48,937 nucleotides of DNA, taken from DATJBF01 sp035515475 (lineage in GTDB: Bacteria; Verrucomicrobiota; Verrucomicrobiia; Palsa-1439). The DNA is taken from positions 1 through 48,937 of the forward strand of contig DATJBF010000010.1 in the NCBI GenBank assembly GCA_035515475.1, in the 5' to 3' direction. The notes beneath the pieces are model-generated. The model saw only the letters and a list, made by a program, of their open reading frames with translations. It was not told where the DNA came from and did not search any database. The position numbers and the translations under genes were made by a program. Of this stretch, positions 24,153 through 32,363 are shown piece after piece (positions within the stretch are counted from its first letter, which is position 1; each line of letters opens with the position of its first letter).

Positions 24153-26291
24153 TTACGGTTCGGTAGCGCGGAGACGCATAAAACGAGCGGACCCGGCGTC
24201 GACTGGCGTGAGGTCGCGGAAGACAATCGTGCGCACGCCGCCGGCGGTGGTGTCGCTGACGATCTCGACTGCGCCCGCCCCGGTCTGCCAGGTCTGCAGG
24301 TCGGAGGAGACTTCCGCCGAAACGGTGACGTCGCTGACATTGGCATCGAGCGCGGTCGTGAGCGTGAGATGGAGTTTGCCGTCGGTCGGATCGAGTGCGA
24401 GCGAGGCGACGGGCTGGCTGGCAGACGTCGCCACGAGCGGGTCGGTGCCCAGAACATATTCCATGAGGTTGGGCAGGCCATCGTGGTCCGGATCGGCGAG
24501 AGGGCCGGCGATCGCGTCGTTGCTGGCGTCGCCGCCGAAGTGCACGATTTGCCAGCCGGCGAACGTGGCCTGCACGGTGAGCGCGACGGAAACCGAGCGG
24601 ACGGTGCCGCCGTTGGCGCCGGTGATGTTCAGCGTGTAGGTGCCGTTGGAGGTCGAGAAGGCAGTCGTGATTGACAACAAGGACGACCCCGAACCGGTGG
24701 CGGTGGCATGATCGAACATGGCGGTGGCGCCTGGCGGCAGGCCGTTGACGGCGAAGGTGACGACGCCGGTGAAGCCGCTGATCGCGCCGGCGTTGGCGGT
24801 GAAGCTGACGGGCTGTCCGGGCGCGGCCGTCTGCGCCAAGGGGGTGGCCGCCATCTGGAAGTCCGCCGCCGGCTGCGTGCCCCCAACGGCGGTCTGCGTG
24901 ACGTCGATCGCGTTGGTGACAGTGATGCCGTGGGTCCACTTGCCGGTGAAATTTTCGAAGTCGAGGTCGTGGATGGGCCGGGCGGCATCGCCGGTGACCG
25001 TCGCGAGGGTGCTGACGTTGGTCGCACGGACGTTGGCGATGCTGAGGCTGCCGACGTCCGTGATGTTGTCCGGCGGCGGGACGGGGTTGGTATCGGGATT
25101 GGAGCTGTAGGTGGCGTTGACGATAAAGACCGGGATGTTCGAAACGACGAGATCGTTGCCGGCGACGTCGAGTGCCCAGCCGGCGCGGCCTTCCGTCGTC
25201 TTGATGTAGAGCGCCTCGTCGCCCGCCGTGAACGTGCCGTGCTGAACGAGCACCCGCTGGATTCCGCCCGAGAGCTCGCTGCCGATTGAGACGCCGCCGT
25301 GCCCGCCCTTGTGTGTGCAACCGCTGACTGTGACGTCCGTGGTGGGAATGGCGATGGTCGCGCCCTCGAGGCCTTTGCCGGACTTGATGGCGATGTTGTC
25401 GTCACCGGTCTTGAAGGTGCAAAACTCGACCAGCACGCGCTGGGACGAGTCGGGATCGATGCCGTCGGAGTTGGTGCCCGAAGTCGAGAAGTTGACGCCC
25501 GATATGGTGACGTCGGAGCAATAGGTCGGGTGGACCGTCCACATCGAGTAGTTGGAAAGCGTCAACCCGGAAATGTAAATGCGCTGGCAGTAGCGCGGTT
25601 CGAACAGCGTCGGCCCGCGCGGGTCGCGGTTGGCACCGACGCTCGACCCGCCCTTGAGCGTGCCGGCGCCGGTGAGCGCGATGTTCGTTGCGTGATCGGC
25701 GGAAACGAGGCCGCGGTAGCAGGTGACCTCGTTGCCCTCCCAGCGCTCGGTGACCAATGGGTAGTCGGAGGTCCGGTTGCTGCCCACCACGGTCGCACCC
25801 GACAGGATGTTCAGCCACGTGTTGGACTGCATGACGATGCTGCCGATCAGATAGGTGCCCGCCGGGACATCAACCACAGCGCCGCCGTTGGTGGCGGTGG
25901 CGGCATTGAGCGCATTTTGAAATGCTGTCGTGTCATAGGTGGTGCCGTTGCCTGTCGCGCCGAAATCCCGGACATTCAGATGAACTGCGGGTGCTGGCGG
26001 TGGTGGCGTCGGCAGCATCGGCAGGGCGGGAGCTGCCCCGGCGACGACCGCATCGAGCAGCGACAGGATCACGAGGGCAAGGATCGCGGTATTGAGCCGA
26101 AGGACGGAGCATGCGGCGGTCGCGCGCGAAAGGCCAACGGGTGCATACGGGCGGAGGGAAACTGATAGGGAATTGCTTTTGGAGCGCAGGGGGGAGCCGG
26201 TCGGGTGTGATCCGCATGCGAATCCGCGCATTTCCATCGGCTCCAGTCTCCCGACGAACAGCCGACGCCCTGAAGCCGTAACCCTATTCAT
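24153..26291 (-). CDS. Secreted polygalacturonase-type glycoside hydrolase (GH28)
   Basis: About 712 residues from the ATG at 26291, which has GGGAG 7 nt upstream; an upstream in-frame start (26342) lacks one. A hydrophobic segment (LNTAILALVILSLLDAVVAG) ending near AAPALP may be the export signal, though it is preceded by ~75 residues, which is long. The GH28 beta-helix begins NVRDFGATGNGTTYDTTAFQ. The catalytic motifs appear in order: NSDGIDP (~residue 274), TGDDNIAIKSG (~296), GGHGGVSIGS (~330) and YIKTTEGRAG (~361). These hydrolyse alpha-1,4-galacturonan. After ~530 comes an Ig-like domain, then DPDHDGLPNLMEYVLGTDP and a C-terminal beta domain. It complements the CE8 pectinesterase at 3799. 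The family also includes rhamnogalacturonases, so substrate is not certain. Confidence 0.9.
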   Translation of the reverse strand: MNRVTASGRRLFVGRLEPMEMRGFACGSHPTGSPLRSKSNSLSVSLRPYAPVGLSRATAACSVLRLNTAILALVILSLLDAVVAGAAPALPMLPTPPPPAPAVHLNVRDFGATGNGTTYDTTAFQNALNAATATNGGAVVDVPAGTYLIGSIVMQSNTWLNILSGATVVGSNRTSDYPLVTERWEGNEVTCYRGLVSADHATNIALTGAGTLKGGSSVGANRDPRGPTLFEPRYCQRIYISGLTLSNYSMWTVHPTYCSDVTISGVNFSTSGTNSDGIDPDSSQRVLVEFCTFKTGDDNIAIKSGKGLEGATIAIPTTDVTVSGCTHKGGHGGVSIGSELSGGIQRVLVQHGTFTAGDEALYIKTTEGRAGWALDVAGNDLVVSNIPVFIVNATYSSNPDTNPVPPPDNITDVGSLSIANVRATNVSTLATVTGDAARPIHDLDFENFTGKWTHGITVTNAIDVTQTAVGGTQPAADFQMAATPLAQTAAPGQPVSFTANAGAISGFTGVVTFAVNGLPPGATAMFDHATATGSGSSLLSITTAFSTSNGTYTLNITGANGGTVRSVSVALTVQATFAGWQIVHFGGDASNDAIAGPLADPDHDGLPNLMEYVLGTDPLVATSASQPVASLALDPTDGKLHLTLTTALDANVSDVTVSAEVSSDLQTWQTGAGAVEIVSDTTAGGVRTIVFRDLTPVDAGSARFMRLRATEP

Positions 26292-26354
26292 AGCTTCTCC
26301 CTGCGGAGAACACTGTATAAACCCGATAAGGTCGGAAAGCAAGCGCTCTACCGC

Positions 26355-27017
26355 CTAATTCCGACTCGAATCTCGAATTAAGATCGGCAGGCTTAGTAAT
26401 TCGGTGATGTTCTGCAACACGTGGTCGGCAGACGTGAGATACTCTTTCCCCAACGTGGTCTCGATGGCCACGCAGTACATCCCCGCATTGCGAGCCGACT
26501 CAATGCCGAGCGGCGCATTCTCCACGACGACGCATTCTTCCGGACGCAATCCGAGTTGGCGGGCCGCGGTCAGATAGGGATCGGGGAACGGCTTGGCGCG
26601 GGGGACTTCATCGCCGGTGATGATGAAATCAAAATGGGCCTGCTGCTGGCGATTGAGGGCGTGCTGCATGTTCTTCGTGGCGCAGGCCGTGACGAGCGCC
26701 ACTTTGAATCCGCGCCGGCGCAGTTCGTCGATTGCCTCGAATGCTCCGGGATACTGGGTGGTCTGCACGATGGTCCGAAAGTAAGCGCGTTTCTCCTCGA
26801 TAAAGGCCGACCGTTCGGCCTCGGGAATCGTGATCCCGGTTTCTTTCATGAGAATCGGCAGAATCTCTCGGGAGGCCCGCCCTTCGTGCAGCAGCACCGA
26901 GTGCTCGCTGACGGGCGTGCCGCCGCGTTTTTCGAACATGTGTTTCCAGGCCAGATAGTGATAGTGAAGGGTATCGACGATCACGCCGTCGAGGTCGAAT
27001 AACACACCGCGGATCAT
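26355..27017 (-). CDS. HAD-superfamily phosphatase/phosphomutase (beta-phosphoglucomutase-like)
   Basis: A 220-residue HAD subfamily IA protein. It starts MIRGVLFDLDGVIVDTLHYH with nucleophile Asp8 and acid/base Asp10. Motif II is LVTACATKN, motif III lies at DEVPRAKPFPDPYLTAARQL and motif IV at CVVVENAPLGIESARNAGM. Cap domain is the helical C1 type. The pattern RAKPxPDPYLxAA and VVENAPxGIxSAxxAGM is shared by beta-phosphoglucomutases and sugar-phosphate phosphatases. GGAG lies 7 nt before the ATG at 27017, so this start is preferred to 27032. It is upstream of, and on the same strand as, the polygalacturonase gene, with ~60 nt between them. Specific substrate cannot be told. Confidence 0.88.
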   Translation of the reverse strand: MIRGVLFDLDGVIVDTLHYHYLAWKHMFEKRGGTPVSEHSVLLHEGRASREILPILMKETGITIPEAERSAFIEEKRAYFRTIVQTTQYPGAFEAIDELRRRGFKVALVTACATKNMQHALNRQQQAHFDFIITGDEVPRAKPFPDPYLTAARQLGLRPEECVVVENAPLGIESARNAGMYCVAIETTLGKEYLTSADHVLQNITELLSLPILIRDSSRN

Positions 27018-27211
27018 ATGGTCTCCAATCATTTATTTCGGTACATCTGTACATTTCCCGGCGCGCCTCCGCAAGTTCTAGGTTGTGGGAATTAGCGTTC
27101 TGCCAGTCGGTCAGGAACGACTCGAATTCGCGCCGTGCATCACCTTGTAACCAACTGTCGCCCCACCGGCAAGCGGATTTCAAGTTACAGGAGTTGAACC
27201 CGCTTGCCTCG

Positions 27212-27913
27212 TTAAGCTCGAAGCGGATTGGGAGCGGGCCGCACCTTGGCGAACACCCCAATTCGCAACCATGACGGCAGGGTCCGGACGAGCAGTGGAT
27301 TGCCGGTCACTTGCAGCCGACCGTCCCTCTTGGCCACCCGGATTTCTGTGTCGCCGGCCCAAATCTCGGTCATCGTGCGCAGATCCGAGCGGAGCTGGAC
27401 GTCGACTCCTTTGTTCGGATTCAACACGCAGAGTTCGCGTTCCCTATTTGCCTCAATGACGACCCACCAATTCGCAAACTTCGTCAGACCACTGAACACG
27501 AAATGAATCACGTTTCGTCCGCTCGGGAGTTCCTTCGCATCCAGCCGCCGGCAGAAATCGTGCATGAGCAGTTCCACATCGAGTTCGTCGTCCGACATCT
27601 GGCCCCGGGCCCATTTCATGCCCCACTTGCCGAGGCCGTTCACGACCGGCAAGAGCTCGCGGCCCGCGGCGCTGAGGTGATACTCCGTCCGACGCTGCTT
27701 CGGCGACCGCTTCCGAATGACCAAACCAGAATCCACCAACTGATTGAGTCGCTTGGTCAGCAGGGACGGCGAGATTTGCGACAGGGCCCGCTGGAGATCG
27801 CTGAAACGCGTCGTGCCCAGCAGGAGTTCGCGGATGATGAGAATCGTCCAGCGCTCGCCGAGAACTTCGGAGGCCTTGGCGATGGGACAAAATTGACCGT
27901 AACGGATGCTCAT
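27212..27913 (-). CDS. HxlR-family winged-helix regulator with C-terminal SCP2-like domain
   Basis: A 233-residue regulator. Residues 1-100 form the HxlR winged helix: YGQFCPIAKASEVLGERWTI, LLLGTTRFSDLQRALSQISP and LLTKRLNQLVDSGLVIRK. The remaining ~120 residues (VELLMHDFCRRLDAKELPSG..., AGDTEIRVAKRDGRLQVTGN) resemble the sterol-carrier/ligand-binding extension of some HxlR proteins. The single Cys near the N-terminus (PIAKA preceded by FC) is the position used as a redox sensor in several family members. It is divergent from the small tautomerase gene at 28055, the usual layout for an HxlR repressor and its target; candidate operators lie at 27934-27959. Confidence 0.92.
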   Translation of the reverse strand: MSIRYGQFCPIAKASEVLGERWTILIIRELLLGTTRFSDLQRALSQISPSLLTKRLNQLVDSGLVIRKRSPKQRRTEYHLSAAGRELLPVVNGLGKWGMKWARGQMSDDELDVELLMHDFCRRLDAKELPSGRNVIHFVFSGLTKFANWWVVIEANRERELCVLNPNKGVDVQLRSDLRTMTEIWAGDTEIRVAKRDGRLQVTGNPLLVRTLPSWLRIGVFAKVRPAPNPLRA

Positions 27914-27933
27914 GCCTGCCAGCCGCCGTAATA

Positions 27934-27959
27934 CTACTGAAAAAGTAGCGAATTGCTAC
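27934..27959. promoter_or_regulatory. Overlapping inverted repeats in the hxlR/tautomerase divergent region (candidate operator)
   Basis: CTACT-GAAAA-AGTAG (27934-27948) overlaps GTAGC-GAATT-GCTAC (27945-27959). Both are 5-5-5 inverted repeats sharing GTAG, close to the HxlR start. HxlR-type repressors bind similar GTA...TAC-like dyads. Binding is inferred, not shown. Confidence 0.5.
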
Positions 27960-28054
27960 ATTCTATGTCGTGGAGGGAACCCCGCGCCTCCTTTAGGTTG
28001 CTCGCGTCAAACGGGACTGGAATCCCACGAACAACAACTGAAAGGAGTAAAGTC

Positions 28055-28276
28055 ATGCCACTCGTAAACGTGCAGGTAATCGAAAACGTGTTCACACCTG
28101 AACAAAAACGGGAGATCATCACCAAGATCACCGAGACGATGGTGTCCATCGAAGGGGAAGCCCTTCGCCCATACACCTTGGTGAAGATCGATGAGATCAA
28201 GGAAGGCAATTGGTCTGTCGGGGGCCAGACATTGCATGCCCGCGACGTCCACCGAATGCAGAAAGCCGCCGCCTAA
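28055..28276 (+). CDS. 4-oxalocrotonate tautomerase family enzyme
   Basis: A 73-residue protein starting MPLVNVQVIENVFTPEQKRE. Pro2 (Pro1 after Met removal) is the family's catalytic base, followed by the beta-alpha-beta unit and a C-terminal NWSVGGQTL strand and loop. Such proteins form hexamers and tautomerise or dehalogenate small 2-oxo acids. The longer frame opening at 27953 is not used: AAAGGAG lies 9 nt before this ATG. It is divergent from the HxlR-type regulator and is its likely target. Chemistry in vivo is unknown. Confidence 0.9.
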   Translation: MPLVNVQVIENVFTPEQKREIITKITETMVSIEGEALRPYTLVKIDEIKEGNWSVGGQTLHARDVHRMQKAAA

Positions 28277-28498
28277 ACACAGCGTGTTTGGCTATGAACA
28301 AAAGGCACGGCCGTGGTCACCGACCCCGGCCGTCGCTGCCGTAACGATGTCATGCTGAGCCTGTTCCGCTCAGAGCGCGCCCGTCGAAGTTCACCCGTCC
28401 AAGGCAGGGCGGGTCTATGTCGTTATCGTTGACTCCTTTCCGTAGAGACCTGTCTGGTTTTGCTGCACAATGGCAGTTTGTGCTGTGCGCCGCAGGAG

Positions 28499-28744
28499 AT
28501 GAGCGCACGCCACCAGAACGCGAGAAAGTTCGGCAACTGGCAGGAACTTCCCGGTGGTGGCCGGCGTTATTGGTATGAGATCATCGGCCGGCAAGGCTGG
28601 AAAGCGCGCTATATCAAGGAGGAGGATGCGGCCGAGAAGATCGTGAAGTTCTGGCAGGAAGTGTACGACGGCGGTGGACAACTGGTCGAAATTCATGAAA
28701 AGTATCCCGTGGATACCGCACATCGAAAGGTGCAAACGACATGA
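28499..28744 (+). CDS. Small conserved protein, first gene of an unrecognised two-gene module
   Basis: About 81 residues from ATG 28499 (the frame is open from a TTG at 28460). It contains RKFGNWQELPGGGRRYWYEI, GRQGWKARYIKEEDAAEKIV and YDGGGQLVEIHEKYPVDTAH. The repeated aromatic/glycine pattern and basic surface suggest a small beta-sheet protein. I recall similar short proteins in other soil bacteria but know of no function. The stop overlaps the next start by ATGA, so the two are co-translated. A GCAGGAG sits immediately before the ATG, too close for an ideal ribosome binding site, so the start could be slightly different. Candidate half of a toxin/antitoxin-like or other paired module; no direct evidence. 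Confidence 0.7.
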   Translation: MSARHQNARKFGNWQELPGGGRRYWYEIIGRQGWKARYIKEEDAAEKIVKFWQEVYDGGGQLVEIHEKYPVDTAHRKVQTT

Positions 28745-29058
28745 CCGTCACATCGAAACAGGTGGCGGGTAAGCTCGCCGCTTACCTCCATCACCGGATC
28801 TCATTGTCCCAACTCGTGGATTGGGCCGAACGTGCCATGATGGAAGGAGATTTCCAGGCGCGGAATCTCGACCGGATTCGGGATGTAGTGGCCCGACTCG
28901 GTCTCGCGGACGTGCGCGCTTTCGGGCTGACCTGGGAAAACTGTGAGCAGTTTCTCGACTCGCTCGGCTATGCGGTCCGAGTCGAAATCGTCGAGGCCGG
29001 ACCCCGCTCTACGACAGCCGTTGCGCGAGAGAAACCGCGTAGGAAGTATTCGTCCTGA
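28741..29058 (+). CDS. Small helical protein, second gene of the two-gene module
   Basis: A 105-residue protein starting MTVTSKQVAGKLAAYLHHRI, with SLSQLVDWAERAMMEGDFQA, RNLDRIRDVVARLGLADVRA and LTWENCEQFLDSLGYAVRVE. Mostly alpha-helical and acidic, with a Lys/Arg-rich tail. The 'LAAYLHH..SLxQLVDWAExAMMEGxF' pattern is shared by uncharacterised proteins in other phyla, to my recollection. Starts within the stop of the preceding gene (ATGA). An acidic helical partner after a basic small protein is a common toxin-antitoxin shape, but no known family motif is seen. Confidence 0.75.
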   Translation: MTVTSKQVAGKLAAYLHHRISLSQLVDWAERAMMEGDFQARNLDRIRDVVARLGLADVRAFGLTWENCEQFLDSLGYAVRVEIVEAGPRSTTAVAREKPRRKYSS

Positions 29059-29201
29059 ACGAATACAGTCGGCGTCCAAGAAAGCCGTCAACCCTCAGCT
29101 CTCGACCGTCAGCGAGGAACGGCAACGACTGAGACTTACCCCGAAAGCTTTCGGTGAACTTCAACCCGTTCGGCAAACTCAGGGCAGGCAAGCTCGAAAG
29201 C

Positions 29202-29222
29202 GGCGCGGTGGGCCACCGCGCC
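29202..29222. repeat. Perfect 9-bp hairpin touching the GH43 stop codon
   Basis: GGCGCGGTG (29202-29210) pairs with CACCGCGCC (29214-29222), loop GGC. On the minus strand it is entered by TTTGGTAGGGC, and the TAG inside that word is the GH43 stop codon. It may also slow or end transcription, although no T-run follows. A separate 14-nt perfect palindrome lies at 29141-29154. Confidence 0.75.
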
Positions 29223-30905
29223 CTACCAAACTCTGAACCAATCGAAGTCGGCGTGGCCGCCGGTGCCGAGGCAGACGAGGCCGACTTTGGCCCCGATCCA
29301 GCGTCCGGCGCGCGCGGGGAACGGTGAACCGAGAACTGTGAACTTCTTGCCGTCGGCGCTGTAGCTGAACGTGCACAGCGCTTCCGGCTCGACCGACACA
29401 CGCAGCCAGATCGGGTTCACTGGGGTACTTAACAAAGCCGTCTTCCCTGTAGCTGCACCCTTTACGGGTGCGCCTTTCCCACGCAGGCTGAGCCGAGTCT
29501 GCGAGACGCCATCGGCAGATGGCAACCCTGCGGCTACAGGCCCACGCACTCTGGCGTCGACCGTTTCCGCATTTCCCTGAGCCGTGTCCTGGCAGGTGAC
29601 ACGTTTCACGTCGAAGCCCGCCGTGCTACGGCAGACCATCAATGCGCCGTAGTCTTCGCCCATCACGACCAGACCTGTGGCGTCACTTTCGGCGCGAGGA
29701 TTAAATTCAAGTTTCGCGGTTGCAGTGAATCGTGGTGCGGGAATTTTCTGCAGCAACTGATTTGGCACCGTCCAGATATTGTTCGCGGCCGCCAACGGTC
29801 GTGCTACTGCGTTCAACCGGAGCCAGCCGGGTCGGGCTGTCAGTGAGTACCATTCGGGCTTCGGGTTCGCTTGCCATTGCCATTGCAGACCCAGTTTGTT
29901 GCCGTCGAATTCGTCGCTGGTCTGCGGCACGACAACCGGATTCGTCTTGCCGACGTTCGGCTTCCTATGAGTCGTCACCGGTTCGCCGACGCCGTTGCCG
30001 TCGGCATCTACGCCCATCAATGGCCAATCGTCTACCCAGTTGACCGGTTGAAGATGGACGATCCGTCCATAAGCGCCCCGGTTTTGGAAATGGATGAACC
30101 ATGATTCGCCGGATTGTGTTTCAGCCCATGCGCCCTGATGCGGTCCGTTGATGTTGGTCGAACCTTGTTCGAGGACGCGTTTGGCTTCATACGGCCCGAA
30201 CGGATTCTTCGAACGCAACGCCAGTTGCCAGCCTTCCTCGACCCCACCAGCCGGCGCGAGGATGTAATACAAGCCATTGCGCTTGTGCAACTTAGAGCCC
30301 TCAATGATCGGCGCCACGCCGTTGCGTCCGTCGAACACCATCGTGCCGTCGTCGAGCAATCTCTTCCCGTCCGGACTCATTTTGTGCACGGTCAGAATGC
30401 TGTTGATACCGGCGCGGCTCTTGGCCCAGGCGTGAACCAGATACGCGTCGCCGTCGTCGTCCCACAACGGACACGGATCGATCAGTCCCTCGCCTTCATG
30501 CACGACGTGCAACGGTTCCCACGGTCCGGCGGGGTTCTTCGTCTTGGTCATCAAGATGCCCCAGTCGGGGTCGCCCACGAAGATCCGGAACCATTCGTCG
30601 TGGTACCGAATCGATGGCGCCCAGATGCCGCTGCCGTGCTGGACGGTGTCGAATCGATCCGGCAACCGTTCGACCGCGTGGCCGATGATCGTCCAGTTCA
30701 CCAGATCCTTGGAGTGAAGAATCGGCAGTGCGGGAACGCAATTGAAGCTGGATGCGGTCAGGTAAAAGTCGTCACCCACCCGGATCACATCGGGGTCGGA
30801 GTAATCGGCAAAGAGAATGGGATTCTTGTAGGTGCCGTCGCGGTTGTCCGGGACCCACGCAGATGCGCGACCGCGTCGTGAACGGAGAGAAGGGTTGGGA
30901 GGCAT
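29223..30905 (-). CDS. Glycoside hydrolase family 43, beta-xylosidase/arabinofuranosidase type
   Basis: A 560-residue protein. N-terminal five-bladed propeller: catalytic base Asp in NPILFADYSDPDVIRVGDDF, the pKa-modulating Asp in EGLIDPCPLWDDDGDAYLVH, and the acid Glu in VAPIIEGSKLHKRNGLYYIL. C-terminal beta-sandwich (GH43_C type) from ~residue 330, ending in HADFDWFRVW. It removes xylose or arabinose from xylo-oligosaccharides. No signal peptide is seen, so it probably acts inside the cell on imported oligomers. It is the last gene of the minus-strand xylose cluster, 15 nt after the MFS transporter. Oddity: residues ~456-487 are encoded by an in-frame palindromic element (29446-29540), and the stop codon falls in another palindrome flank. 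Confidence 0.92.
   Translation of the reverse strand: MPPNPSLRSRRGRASAWVPDNRDGTYKNPILFADYSDPDVIRVGDDFYLTASSFNCVPALPILHSKDLVNWTIIGHAVERLPDRFDTVQHGSGIWAPSIRYHDEWFRIFVGDPDWGILMTKTKNPAGPWEPLHVVHEGEGLIDPCPLWDDDGDAYLVHAWAKSRAGINSILTVHKMSPDGKRLLDDGTMVFDGRNGVAPIIEGSKLHKRNGLYYILAPAGGVEEGWQLALRSKNPFGPYEAKRVLEQGSTNINGPHQGAWAETQSGESWFIHFQNRGAYGRIVHLQPVNWVDDWPLMGVDADGNGVGEPVTTHRKPNVGKTNPVVVPQTSDEFDGNKLGLQWQWQANPKPEWYSLTARPGWLRLNAVARPLAAANNIWTVPNQLLQKIPAPRFTATAKLEFNPRAESDATGLVVMGEDYGALMVCRSTAGFDVKRVTCQDTAQGNAETVDARVRGPVAAGLPSADGVSQTRLSLRGKGAPVKGAATGKTALLSTPVNPIWLRVSVEPEALCTFSYSADGKKFTVLGSPFPARAGRWIGAKVGLVCLGTGGHADFDWFRVW
29446..29540. repeat. Palindromic element inserted in frame inside the GH43 gene
   Basis: Outer arms CCTGTAGC (29446-29453) and GCTACAGG (29533-29540) are exact reverse complements. 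Inside are GCACCC/GGGTGC (loop TTTAC) and GCCATC/GATGGC (loop GGCA). This is the same plan as the intergenic bipartite elements, but here it lies in coding sequence. It is translated as a Gly/Ala/Ser-rich insert (PVAAGLPSADGVSQ...KGAPVKGAAT) in the C-terminal sandwich. Confidence 0.75.
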
Positions 30906-30920
30906 GGTGTCGTCCGTGGG

Positions 30921-32288
30921 TCACGCTTTCAGTCCAATTCTCGGCACGAGGAGTTGGATCAAGACCAACGAGAGAACGTACATTCCCGAGAAATAGGCAA
31001 AGACCAGTTGGTAGCTGCCGGTTTTCTGAAGAATTTGGCCGGTGATGGCGTTGATGAATCCCCCGGCAAAATAGGCGACGAATCCGCCCATTCCAATGAT
31101 CGAGCTGATTGTTTCTTTCGGCATCGTGTCGGAGACCACGCTATAGAGGTTTGATCCCCAGCCTTGGTGGGCCGAGCCGGCCACGCCAACAATCAGCACC
31201 GCCAGCCAGACGGTCGCGGCCCGCGTCGCGAAAAACACCGGCACCACCGCCACGGCGCACACGAGCAACGAGACCTTACGCGCGGCATTGAGGTTCCAGC
31301 CGTGGTCGAGAAGTGTTTCGGCGAGCCATCCGCCGGCCACGCCGCCCACCGCCGCAATCGCGAAGAACGCGCCGGTCCACCACCCAATCGCTTGAAGATT
31401 CAGATGGAATCCTTTTGCCAAAAAATCGGGCAGAAAGAACTGGTAGAATCCCCATGCCGGCGCGGCGAGGACGCTCGCAAGCACGTACGCCCACACGGCC
31501 CGGTATCCCAGCAGCGAGAGCCAGGGAACTTTGACCGGTTCTTTCTCAGCTGCCGGCTGTCCGCCCTTGATGTAGGCGAGTTCCGATGGCGACAGCCGCG
31601 GATGTTTCTCCGGCGAATCATAGAGGAACCACCAAGCAATCACCCACGCAAACCCGGTGGCGCCGGTCAGGTAGAAAGTCGCCTCCCAACCGAGGTGCCG
31701 GTAAATCCACGGCACCGCGATCGGACAGAGGATGGCGCCGACGTTTGTTCCCGCGTTGAACCAGCCCGTCGCCAGTGCGCGTTCTTTCACGGGAAACCAT
31801 TCAGCCACCGTCCTGATCGCCGCGGGGAAATTCCCGCCCTCGGCAAGACCGAGCGCGATGCGGGCAAACATGAACCCGGCCGCGGTCATGGGCATCACCA
31901 ACGTCACCCAGATCATTCCCTTTTCCGCCCACGAGAACCACGGGTACTGCATCCGGAACTGCTGTTCGACCCCGATCAAGCCGCACAACCCGTGGGCGGT
32001 CGCCGCCGCGCTCCAACACAACACAAACAATGGCAAACCGCGTTTCACGCCGAGCCGGTCCATCGCTCGGCCGCCGAACAGGTAGCCAAACGCGTAAGCA
32101 AACGAAAACGCCGCGGCGATGTTTCCATAATCGGCGTCGGTCCAGCCCAGTTTATCGCTGAGCGGCCCTTTCAGGATGCCGATGACGAGCCGGTCGATGT
32201 AGTTGACTGCGACCGAAAAAAAGAGGAGTCCGCAAATTGTCCAGCGAACCCTCCCAATGCCACCGGGCGCAGGAGCGGAGGAATTCAT
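30921..32288 (-). CDS. MFS transporter, ACS family (hexuronate/sugar-acid type)
   Basis: A 455-residue, 12-helix transporter. Opening GRVRWTICGLLFFSVAVNYI and DRLVIGILK, loop 2-3 GGRAMDRLGVKRGLPLF, and LAEGGNFPAAIRTVAEWFPV with ERALATGWFNAGTNVGAI are hallmarks of the ExuT/GudP anion:cation symporters. It lies between xylA and GH43 in the xylose cluster. By family it should carry hexuronates or aldarates by proton symport; by context it could carry (glucurono)xylo-oligosaccharide parts. A paralogue is at 43917-45314. Start ATG is 40 nt before the palindrome at 32308-32327 that separates it from xylA. Confidence 0.92.
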   Translation of the reverse strand: MNSSAPAPGGIGRVRWTICGLLFFSVAVNYIDRLVIGILKGPLSDKLGWTDADYGNIAAAFSFAYAFGYLFGGRAMDRLGVKRGLPLFVLCWSAAATAHGLCGLIGVEQQFRMQYPWFSWAEKGMIWVTLVMPMTAAGFMFARIALGLAEGGNFPAAIRTVAEWFPVKERALATGWFNAGTNVGAILCPIAVPWIYRHLGWEATFYLTGATGFAWVIAWWFLYDSPEKHPRLSPSELAYIKGGQPAAEKEPVKVPWLSLLGYRAVWAYVLASVLAAPAWGFYQFFLPDFLAKGFHLNLQAIGWWTGAFFAIAAVGGVAGGWLAETLLDHGWNLNAARKVSLLVCAVAVVPVFFATRAATVWLAVLIVGVAGSAHQGWGSNLYSVVSDTMPKETISSIIGMGGFVAYFAGGFINAITGQILQKTGSYQLVFAYFSGMYVLSLVLIQLLVPRIGLKA

Positions 32289-32307
32289 GGCGGATTGCCG
32301 ATCAGAT

Positions 32308-32327
32308 GGCCGCGCAGGAGCGCAGCC
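32308..32327. repeat. 8-bp hairpin (one mismatch) with TCGTTGGTAGGG flank between xylA and the MFS gene
   Basis: GGCCGCGC (32308-32315) and GCGCAGCC (32320-32327), loop AGGA, one C/A mismatch. On the minus strand TCGTTGGTAGGG (32326-32337) leads into it, identical to the words at 20785 and 20823. Confidence 0.7.
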
Positions 32328-32363
32328 CTACCAACGAACCTCGGAATGAAGCATAACGGAGCA

